DNA from: Candidatus Nitrospira nitrosa
GTDB lineage: Bacteria; Nitrospirota; Nitrospiria; Nitrospirales; Nitrospiraceae
DNA: 64,000 nt
Direction of reading: 5' to 3'
NCBI RefSeq assembly: GCF_001458735.1
Contig: NZ_CZQA01000001.1
Span: 868,001-932,000 of the forward strand
Shown: one piece after another, positions 1-6,182 of the stretch
Layout: every line of letters begins with the position of its first letter
Position numbering within the stretch: position 1 is the first letter of the stretch
The notes under the pieces: generated by a model
Seen by the model: only the letters and a program-made list of their open reading frames with translations
What the model was told of the DNA's origin: nothing
Database searches by the model: none
Translations under genes and position numbers: made by a program

Positions 1-402
1 GAGATGGCTCAGATTGCCTACAAACGGGGGCCGAGCGCGATTGCGGACATCATGATCCCGAAATTATTGAGTCCTGGAACGATCCAGACGAGGCCGGAGC
101 TGGTTCAACGGGTACGCGGAATGATCGAGGGCAACCAAGTCAGTGGCATTGCCGGAGATCTCATGGCGATGGCACAACGGCCTGACTCCGTCCCGTTCCT
201 ACAACGGATACACTGTCCGACTCAAATCATTGTTGGTGAGCTGGATGTACCGACTCCACCTGCCGATGCCCGGCTCATAGCGGAGAGTATTCCCAATGCC
301 CGTTTGGCCATCATTCCGGAAGCAAGCCATCTCTCGAACCTGGAGCAACCTGACCGGTTCAACGAGATCGTCCGCGCTTTTGTTTCGACTGCCACGCGGT
401 AA
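1..402 (+). CDS. alpha/beta hydrolase, C-terminal part (truncated by window start)
   Basis: The reading frame is open from the first base, so the true start lies upstream. The visible 133 residues fit the C-terminal part of an alpha/beta-hydrolase fold enzyme of the 3-oxoadipate enol-lactonase/haloperoxidase type. After a lid-like helical segment comes 'CPTQIIVGELDVPTPP', the strand and turn that carries the acidic catalytic residue (GELD) in this fold. Near the end 'EASHLSNLEQP' carries the catalytic histidine. The nucleophile serine is outside the window. The substrate cannot be told from this fragment. It converges with folE on the other strand, about 180 bases away. Confidence 0.8.
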   Translation, partial: EMAQIAYKRGPSAIADIMIPKLLSPGTIQTRPELVQRVRGMIEGNQVSGIAGDLMAMAQRPDSVPFLQRIHCPTQIIVGELDVPTPPADARLIAESIPNARLAIIPEASHLSNLEQPDRFNEIVRAFVSTATR

Positions 403-412
403 CCGAGCCAAC

Positions 413-580
413 AGCGCATTCAAAACGGCCTTGTTCCTTACTCACCCAACCCCTGCGCGCCACGACGCGCATCCCACCGACCAAGGCCGCCCTCTCGCAC
501 CCGCTGCAAACGAGAGACGTTTCACGCGTTTGAACTCAACTCGAGAACGTCGCTGCCAGGCCTTTTTCAACACCCTGCGA
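413..580. repeat. degenerate copy of the dispersed ~120-bp repeat
   Basis: The end at about 541-580 (gagaacgtcgctgcc, then cctttttcaacaccctgc) matches the reverse complement of the left end of the repeats at 43213 and 32755. The other end near 413-440 (attcaaaacggccttg) is only weakly similar. It lies between two convergent genes, as the better copies lie between genes. No other feature was seen in this interval. Confidence 0.45.
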
Positions 581-584
581 GAAA

Positions 585-1292
585 TCACTCAGGATCGCCG
601 ACACTGCCCCGCCGAATCAATTTCAAAAACTCCTCGCGCGTTTGTGATTGACTGCGGAACGCTCCCAGCATCGAGCTGGTGACGGCAATGGTATTTTGTT
701 TTTCCACTCCCCGCATCATCATGCAGAGATGTCTGGCTTCCACGACGACACCGACACCATGGGCATTCAGCTTTGTACTCAACGTTTCCGCGATTTGCAC
801 GGTCAACCGTTCCTGAACTTGCAGACGCCTGGCGAACATATCAACGATCCGCGGGATCTTGCTGAGCCCGACCACTTTCTTATTGGGCAAATAGCCGACA
901 TGGACTCGGCCAAAAAATGGCAGCAGATGATGTTCGCACATACTGAAGAAGTCGATATCTTTGACGATGACCATTTCGTCGTATTCGATCGGAAAGAGCG
1001 CCCCGTTCAAGAGATGGTCGATATCACGCTGATACCCCTGTGTCATAAAGGCCAGGGCTTTGGCCACTCGCTCAGGGGTCTTGAGCAGCCCATTTCGACT
1101 GGGCTTTTCACCGAGGGCGAGCAGCATCTCCGTGACCAGCGATTGAAGGACCGGTAAGTCCGGAGGCCGTCCACTTCCGTTTGTGTCTTCAACCGATGTC
1201 GCTCTTTTCGCTCGTTTTGGTGACTTTCTCACGATGTTTCCCTTCGCCTTAAATGGCGCCCGTATATTCAAAATAATTGTCTCTCGTTTCAA
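585..1292 (-). CDS. folE: GTP cyclohydrolase I
   Basis: Converts GTP to 7,8-dihydroneopterin triphosphate, the first step towards folate or other pterins, in the cytoplasm. The type I enzyme is recognisable by 'KTPERVAKA' near residue 71, '[14 protein letters not shown]' (zinc ligands C119 and H122) and the third zinc ligand C190 in '[11 protein letters not shown]'. The family is about 190-220 residues, and here the first ~20 residues look extra. A GTG at 1232 with AAGGG about eight bases upstream is an attractive alternative start and would remove most of the 44-base overlap with the pterin synthase gene just upstream. The overlap or adjacency indicates translation from one message with that gene. 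Confidence 0.95.
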   Translation of the reverse strand: MKRETIILNIRAPFKAKGNIVRKSPKRAKRATSVEDTNGSGRPPDLPVLQSLVTEMLLALGEKPSRNGLLKTPERVAKALAFMTQGYQRDIDHLLNGALFPIEYDEMVIVKDIDFFSMCEHHLLPFFGRVHVGYLPNKKVVGLSKIPRIVDMFARRLQVQERLTVQIAETLSTKLNAHGVGVVVEARHLCMMMRGVEKQNTIAVTSSMLGAFRSQSQTREEFLKLIRRGSVGDPE

Positions 1293-1653
1293 TGACCCCG
1301 ACTTTGTGCAGGCGACCGGGTGGCAGCAGCGGGTTCAGAATGTCCCAGATCACTATGACGAGATTCTCTCCCGTCGTGGTCAATGCAGAGAACGCCGGGT
1401 CACTGTTCAGATCCTGATGATCAAACCGCTTGATGATCGTGTCGGTAACGAGGCGGTCAAGCGAATCCAGACTGCTCGTGCTCTCTCCCGTCGCGGCACG
1501 AATCGTCACCAGGACCACATAGTTATGCCCGTGACCATTCGCATTATTACATTTGCCGAAGGCAGCCCAGTTTTCTTCAGGTGAGAGGAGATCGGTATGC
1601 AACCGATGAGCGGCGCAAAAGCGATAGCGTCTGGTCACAAATAGCTGTGACAT
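1249..1653 (-). CDS. 6-pyruvoyl-tetrahydropterin synthase/QueD family protein
   Basis: Takes the dihydroneopterin triphosphate made by FolE and cleaves its side chain; members make 6-pyruvoyl-tetrahydropterin, 6-carboxytetrahydropterin (QueD) or folate precursors. The zinc histidines are H16 in 'CAAHRL' and H41/H43 in 'NGHGHNY'. The catalytic cysteine C35 is kept in '[14 protein letters not shown]', and the Asp-His pair of the triad appears in 'FDHQDLN'. This motif is closer to PTPS proper than to the usual QueD motif, but substrate choice is not proven. At 134 residues it has the usual length. Its 3' end overlaps the long form of folE, so the two form a pterin operon. Confidence 0.85.
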   Translation of the reverse strand: MSQLFVTRRYRFCAAHRLHTDLLSPEENWAAFGKCNNANGHGHNYVVLVTIRAATGESTSSLDSLDRLVTDTIIKRFDHQDLNSDPAFSALTTTGENLVIVIWDILNPLLPPGRLHKVGVIETRDNYFEYTGAI

Positions 1654-1687
1654 TCAATCCGGTGACTCGTGTTGTGGGTGAAAAAGC

Positions 1688-1716
1688 TAAGACTGCTCGA
1701 TGTTCGAGCAGTCTTA
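1688..1716 (-). terminator. rho-independent terminator (minus strand)
   Basis: A perfect 13-bp inverted repeat (taagactgctcga / tcgagcagtctta) has a 3-base loop. Read on the minus strand it is followed by AGCTTTTTC, a U-tract. It sits after the Fe-S carrier gene and before the pterin synthase gene, so it should end transcripts of the run coming from higher coordinates. Confidence 0.85.
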
Positions 1717-1765
1717 GACAGGAGAGTTCATGATCGGCATCCCTACGGTCAGCCCGTAGCCACGC

Positions 1766-2092
1766 TTAGGCGCTAAAGGAGCTGCCGCAGCCGCACGTCG
1801 TTTTGGCCTGGGGGTTCTTGATCGAAAAGCCTGAGCCCTGCACGCTGTCGACGTAATCCACTTCCGCGCCCTGCAGCAAGGGAGCACTTTGTGAATCCAT
1901 GATGAGTTTCACCTCACCCTTTTCGATGATAGTATCATCCTCGGCCATCTTGGATTCAAAGGCCATCCCATATTGATAGCCATGACATCCACCGCCGCGT
2001 ACATAGACTCGCAACCCGACGATATCCTTTTCCTCGGCCATCAATTCCTTAATCTTTTGTTCCGCCACCGCCGTTATATTAACCATTGTCAT
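1766..2092 (-). CDS. erpA: A-type iron-sulfur carrier protein (ErpA/IscA/HesB family)
   Basis: Carries and inserts Fe-S clusters into client proteins. The 108-residue length is typical. The three invariant cysteines are present: C36 in 'GGGCHGYQYG' and C100/C102 in 'TTCGCGSSFSA'. 'MDSQSAPLLQGAEVDYVDS' is the usual middle motif. A start at the first or second ATG (MTM) is possible; AGGAGG lies just upstream. Its immediate upstream neighbours encode a 2Fe-2S ferredoxin and a 4Fe-4S NuoF-like subunit, which are plausible clients. Assignment to ErpA rather than IscA is tentative. Confidence 0.9.
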   Translation of the reverse strand: MTMVNITAVAEQKIKELMAEEKDIVGLRVYVRGGGCHGYQYGMAFESKMAEDDTIIEKGEVKLIMDSQSAPLLQGAEVDYVDSVQGSGFSIKNPQAKTTCGCGSSFSA

Positions 2093-2161
2093 CCTCCTCT
2101 ATGGATCGTTCCAGCCTGTTCGGCTGGCTAGAATGTTAGTCTAACACCTCTTCTTCCAATA

Positions 2162-2497
2162 TCAACCCCTTGCCTCTGATGCCGCTCGCTGCGGTTCCTC
2201 CCATTTGGCTTCCGGCACGCGCACCACGACGTCTCCCAGCACACGAGCCTGACAGGCCAACCGATGCCATGGCTCCGTCAATGCTTCACGATCCAGCAGG
2301 TCTTGCTCGTCGAAATCGATCTCTGAGAGATGCTCCTGCCCCATCTGCACCTCGACCCGGCACGTCGTGCAGGACGCGTTCCCACCGCAATCGTGATTCA
2401 GGCGAAATCCCAATTCCTTGGCGGCATCAAGCAGTGAGATGTTCTCCTCAACCTCTCCACTTCGCCCGTCCGTGTGAAGAAACGTCACTCGTGGCAT
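2162..2497 (-). CDS. 2Fe-2S ferredoxin (adrenodoxin/Isc-type)
   Basis: Small soluble electron carrier of 111 residues. The cluster cysteines are in 'DCGGNASCTTC' (C-x5-C-x2-C) with the last in 'LACQA', the pattern of adrenodoxin-type rather than plant-type spacing. The start at 2497 (MPRVTFLHTDG) was chosen because AGGAG is 6 bases upstream; a longer frame begins at 2551 but would overlap the NuoF-like gene. The stop of that gene lies next to this ribosome-binding site, so the two are probably translationally linked. The pairing suggests that electrons pass between NAD(P)H and this ferredoxin, which is inference. Confidence 0.9.
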   Translation of the reverse strand: MPRVTFLHTDGRSGEVEENISLLDAAKELGFRLNHDCGGNASCTTCRVEVQMGQEHLSEIDFDEQDLLDREALTEPWHRLACQARVLGDVVVRVPEAKWEEPQRAASEARG

Positions 2498-2505
2498 GAC
2501 GTCTC

Positions 2506-3828
2506 CTAGGAATGGGTGACGATCCCAGGCGGTGTTCCCTGATAGGGACACCGCTGCAGCCGAATATGGTCTTCGTATTCGTGACGGAACAGCTTCAAAC
2601 TGCTTTGCACCAACACCGACGCACCGGTGACAAGCGTGCAGTACCCAGTGCCTTTGACGAAGCCACAGAGTTGCAACATGCTGTCGAGGTCTTTTTGAGT
2701 GCCCTCTCCGGATTCAATCTTGGTCATCAAGATGGCCAGGTTGTTCGTACCCATACGGCACGGAGGACACTGCCCACAGCTCTCATTCTTGAAAAAATTC
2801 GAAAAGTGCAGCGTCTTGGCCACCATGCACGTCGCATCGTCCACGACGATCATCCCAGCCGAACCTAACCCCGTCCCGGCTTTCTTCAGTGAATCGAAGT
2901 CCATCATGAGATCAAGCTGATCCGCCGTCACCATTGGGAAAGCCGGACCACCTGGGAACACGGCCTTGATCTTGCGGCCGCCTGCCACGCCACCGCCGCA
3001 TTGTTCGATCATCTCACGGATAGTTACGCCCATGGGCATTTCATACACGCCAGGTCGATTAACCGCTCCGCTCAACGAAAACATCATCGTCCCTGGACAC
3101 TTCTCCGTCCCTACCTGCGTGAACCACGAGGCGCCCTTATAGAGAATCCGTGGAATGTTGCACAGCGTCTCCACGTTGTTGACGAGGGTCGGCTTGCCAT
3201 AGAGGCCGAAATCCGTCGGATAGAACGGGGGCTTCTGCCGCGGCATCGCGGGACGGCCCTGCATCGATTCCAACATCGCGGTCTCTTCCCCGGCGACATA
3301 ACTCCCATGACCGTCAAAAATCTCTAATTCGATATCAACCCCACTCCCCAGGACATTTTTTCCAAGAAGTCCTCGCTCCTTGGCTTGGGCCAGGGCTTTC
3401 TTTAGATTTTGCTGTTCCTCATGGTACTCATGGTTCACGTAAATGAAGGAAGCTTTCGCTTGCACCGTGAAAGAGGCGATCAGACAACCTTCGATCAATT
3501 GGTGCGGCAACGTTTTCAACAAATGACGGTCCTTAAATGTGCCGGGCTCGTGCTCGCCGGCATTGCAGACAAAGTACCGCTCTTTCACCCGATGATTCAG
3601 AACCTTGTCCCATTTGATCCCGGTTGGAAATCCAGCTCCACCCCGCCCACGTAGACCGGACTTCTTCAGCTCATCAATGACTTGAGCCGCGTTCAGCTCC
3701 TTGACACAACGCTTCCATGCCTCATAGCCGCCGACCTTGAGGTACCCCTCAATCTCCCAGGGAGCCCCATCTAACTTTTGAACAAGGCGTGGTTCTGTAG
3801 CAGTAGACATAGCTGTCCTGTCAGTCAC
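2506..3828 (-). CDS. NuoF-like NADH-binding FMN/4Fe-4S subunit
   Basis: Related to the 51-kDa subunit of complex I, HoxF and FdhB. It has the NADH/FMN region 'GRGGAGFPTGIKW' near residues 60-72, the acidic 'NAGEHEPGTFKDR' loop, 'GSYVAGEETAMLESMQG' and the C-terminal 4Fe-4S motif 'ESCGQCPPCRMGT' with a later cysteine in 'LQLCGF'. At about 435-440 residues it is full length for NuoF, but no NuoE or NuoG lies next to it; the partner gene is a 2Fe-2S ferredoxin. It may therefore be a NAD(P)H:ferredoxin-type oxidoreductase rather than part of complex I, though the sequence alone cannot settle this. An internal ATG at 3810 (MSTATEP) is an alternative start. Confidence 0.9.
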   Translation of the reverse strand: MTDRTAMSTATEPRLVQKLDGAPWEIEGYLKVGGYEAWKRCVKELNAAQVIDELKKSGLRGRGGAGFPTGIKWDKVLNHRVKERYFVCNAGEHEPGTFKDRHLLKTLPHQLIEGCLIASFTVQAKASFIYVNHEYHEEQQNLKKALAQAKERGLLGKNVLGSGVDIELEIFDGHGSYVAGEETAMLESMQGRPAMPRQKPPFYPTDFGLYGKPTLVNNVETLCNIPRILYKGASWFTQVGTEKCPGTMMFSLSGAVNRPGVYEMPMGVTIREMIEQCGGGVAGGRKIKAVFPGGPAFPMVTADQLDLMMDFDSLKKAGTGLGSAGMIVVDDATCMVAKTLHFSNFFKNESCGQCPPCRMGTNNLAILMTKIESGEGTQKDLDSMLQLCGFVKGTGYCTLVTGASVLVQSSLKLFRHEYEDHIRLQRCPYQGTPPGIVTHS

Positions 3829-3985
3829 TCCTCACAATAGAGGCAGTACTATACGGCCCTGCCTCTTCCTCCGTCAAGGCAACCAGCTGTAAATGGGCCT
3901 GAATCTCAACCAGTTAGGACTAGGGGCCTAGTCAAAACCTAGGCAAGGAGGGGCAGAAGACATGAAAAAGAGGTGATGGAAACTG

Positions 3986-4011
3986 CGCCGGTGGGAGTTT
4001 CCCCACCGGCG
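3986..4011 (-). terminator. probable terminator hairpin (minus strand)
   Basis: A 10-bp GC-rich stem (cgccggtggg / cccaccggcg) with a 6-base loop lies 15 bases after the stop of the membrane protein gene. Read on the minus strand it is followed by a short AGTTTCC and then CTTTTTC. The U-tract is weak, so termination strength is uncertain. Confidence 0.6.
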
Positions 4012-4025
4012 ACGCAACAAAGGCT

Positions 4026-4613
4026 CTATCGGAAGTGGCTGCCGGCTCCCATGAAGAACAGCATGGGAATCGAGAGCATGAAGTTCACGCGGGAAGCCAG
4101 CAAGGCTGTGCGGCCCCACTGCGCCATCTCGGGCGGCGCCGGAGTGCCCTGCGCAGCTGCGGTGACAGCGGCAATAATCTTCTTCTGGTTCGGCCAGATA
4201 ATGCCGTGGACATTGCCCATCATGATGATGCCGAGCAACCCACCGATCGCTAAGGCCACCGCTCCGGTGCCACCTTTGTGATACATGTGGCCATACAAGA
4301 GCACGCCAGCCAGCACCGTCACAGTGGCTCCGTGCCGGAACCAATTGAGCGCAGCCGGCATCAGCTTCGGTATCACGATGTTCTTTGTCGGCCCATCCAG
4401 GCTTTTCAAGAACGAGGCATTGATCAGGTTGAAGAAATACAAGAGCCCGATCCAGGTGATGCCGGCTAGGAAGTGCACCCAGCGAAGGATGATCTGGCCC
4501 CAGTCTGCCTCACCCGCGCCAATACCCGTTAACCCCATATATATCATGATCAACACGACGGTCATGGCAAAGCCCACGCCCATCGTCTGCATCGGATCTT
4601 CAAGAAATTTCAT
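4026..4613 (-). CDS. membrane protein related to the urate-oxidase (PuuD) N-terminal domain
   Basis: A 195-residue integral membrane protein with about five hydrophobic segments: 'MGVGFAMTVVLIMIYMGL', the stretch after 'WVHF', 'TVTVLAGVLLYGH', 'VALAIGGLLGIIMMGN' and 'VNFMLSIPMLFFMG'. Histidines at the membrane segments ('RWVHFLAGITWIG', 'WFRHGATV', 'YGHMYHKGG', 'NVHGIIWP') could ligate haem, as proposed for the membrane domain of cytochrome-c-dependent urate oxidase. There is no cytochrome c domain here, so urate oxidation should not be assumed; an electron-transfer role is inferred. It lies between malate dehydrogenase and the NuoF-like gene on the same strand. AGAGGGAG precedes the start. 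Confidence 0.7.
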   Translation of the reverse strand: MKFLEDPMQTMGVGFAMTVVLIMIYMGLTGIGAGEADWGQIILRWVHFLAGITWIGLLYFFNLINASFLKSLDGPTKNIVIPKLMPAALNWFRHGATVTVLAGVLLYGHMYHKGGTGAVALAIGGLLGIIMMGNVHGIIWPNQKKIIAAVTAAAQGTPAPPEMAQWGRTALLASRVNFMLSIPMLFFMGAGSHFR

Positions 4614-4758
4614 AGCTCCCTCTCGTTAAAACTGTTGACGGTCTATGCGATGTCTGTACGACAGCTTTTCTCCGAATGTCAAGCGTAGGGATCGGCGTGG
4701 TCGACATATGAGGTAGCGACCAGCAAATCTATCGATACATGGTTGAGGAGGTGTACTC

Positions 4759-5697
4759 TTAGGCCATCAATCGATCGACAGTGATACAGAGCTCTCGAAC
4801 AGCATTGGCTGAGACCTCCAACGCAGCTCGTTCCTCACTAGTCAGTTCGTATTCCACAATCTGTTCGGCTCCGCCCCGTCCAATCTTCGTCGGTACCCCC
4901 ACGATGACGTTCTTGAGGCCATACTCACCCTCGCAGAGCACCGCGCAGGGCATCACCCGCTTTTCATCCTTGTGAATGGCTTCAACCATCGCGACAGCTG
5001 AAGCAGACGGTGCATAAAACGCACTGCCCGTTTTCAACAGGCCCACGATCTCGGCTCCCCCATCACGCGTGCGTTTGACAATGGCCTCCAGCTTGTCTTT
5101 CGACATGAGTTCGGATACCGGTTTTCCCTTCACGGTCGTATAGCGTGGCAGCGGGACCATCGTATCCCCATGTCCCCCTAAAACCATCGCCTCGACCTCC
5201 GTCGATGGCACGTTCAGTTCTTGGGCGATAAACGTGCGCATTCTGGCCGAGTCCAATACGCCGGCCATCCCGATGATTTTCGATTTGGGGAGCCCACTGA
5301 CAGCACGTGCCACGTGCACCATGGCATCCAAGGGATTGGTCACGAGAATCAGGATAATGTTTGGCGACCGGGATACCAGCTCCGTGACGACGGATTTCAC
5401 GATCTTCGCGTTCGTGGCCAACAACTCGTCGCGACTCATACCGGGCTTTCTCGCCATGCCGGATGTGATTACGGCGATCTCTGACCCAGCTGTCTCCGCG
5501 TACCCGTTGGTGCCAACTACTTGGGTGCTGTACCCACAGACCGGCCCCGCCTGGGAAATATCGAGCGCTTTCCCTTGGGGAACCCCTTGGGCGATATCGA
5601 GGAGTACGACGTCGTAGAGATTCTTTTCGGCCAATCGTTGCGCTGTCGTTCCACCGACGTTTCCTGCCCCCACCACTGTGATTTTCGGTCGTGTCAT
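4759..5697 (-). CDS. mdh: malate dehydrogenase (LDH-like type)
   Basis: Interconverts malate and oxaloacetate with NAD(H) in the TCA or reverse TCA cycle. The 312-residue protein has the Rossmann motif '[18 protein letters not shown]', the NAD-ribose aspartate in 'VVLLDIAQG', the substrate loop '[18 protein letters not shown]', the '[10 protein letters not shown]' helix and the catalytic histidine in '[15 protein letters not shown]'. This is the LDH-like tetrameric group. The start is one of two adjacent ATGs (5700 or 5697) behind GAGGTGG; an open frame runs to 5766, but its extra residues look like non-coding repeat sequence (gtgaagcgtgaagcg). Confidence 0.95.
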   Translation of the reverse strand: MTRPKITVVGAGNVGGTTAQRLAEKNLYDVVLLDIAQGVPQGKALDISQAGPVCGYSTQVVGTNGYAETAGSEIAVITSGMARKPGMSRDELLATNAKIVKSVVTELVSRSPNIILILVTNPLDAMVHVARAVSGLPKSKIIGMAGVLDSARMRTFIAQELNVPSTEVEAMVLGGHGDTMVPLPRYTTVKGKPVSELMSKDKLEAIVKRTRDGGAEIVGLLKTGSAFYAPSASAVAMVEAIHKDEKRVMPCAVLCEGEYGLKNVIVGVPTKIGRGGAEQIVEYELTSEERAALEVSANAVRELCITVDRLMA

Positions 5698-5762
5698 CAT
5701 TACCACCTCATAAAACGTGAAGCGTGAAGCGTAACGTCCCCTTACCCCCCACTTCTGACCTT

Positions 5763-6170
5763 TCACGCGTGTTCATGTTCAGTCCAACCTGCAACCTTGA
5801 AGTTGATCGTACACACGAAATTATCGTCGTCGTAGAAGTTGACCTTAATCTTCTTTTTGCCATATGTGTTTGCCAGAAACTCCTCCGGATTGTCCACAAG
5901 AGCCTGAAAGCTACCCGGCGGATACTCCCCGAGATCATGAAAGACTACGATCATTCCTTCTTTCACTTCTTGTAATACTTTCACCCGACAACGTGGATAG
6001 ACTTCCCAGAATTTGGCCTCGATCATGTCCTTCGTCGGCTCCGGGCGGTCTTCACCCGGTTTCACGGTCTGACCGAACTTGGCAAGTCGGCGCACATAGG
6101 GGTATTGATGGCCGGTGAACAGCTTATAGAGCCATGGAGGAACCGTGGGCCTGTCGATTGAATTCGTCAT
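5763..6170 (-). CDS. conserved-looking hypothetical protein, 135 aa
   Basis: Not recognised. It is a soluble, charged protein with no signal peptide or transmembrane segment. It has aromatic-rich stretches ('[16 protein letters not shown]', '[17 protein letters not shown]') and a single cysteine pair far apart. It starts 12 bases after the NorD-like gene and is followed by mdh on the same strand, so all three are probably co-transcribed. The codon pattern matches the neighbours. No function is proposed. Confidence 0.75.
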   Translation of the reverse strand: MTNSIDRPTVPPWLYKLFTGHQYPYVRRLAKFGQTVKPGEDRPEPTKDMIEAKFWEVYPRCRVKVLQEVKEGMIVVFHDLGEYPPGSFQALVDNPEEFLANTYGKKKIKVNFYDDDNFVCTINFKVAGWTEHEHA

Positions 6171-6182
6171 GCTTGTGATCCG

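Noticed and set aside
5698-5766. N-terminal extension of malate dehydrogenase
   Set aside because: The extra residues have no counterpart in the family, the DNA is a simple gtgaagcg repeat, and GAGGTGG places the start at 5697-5700.
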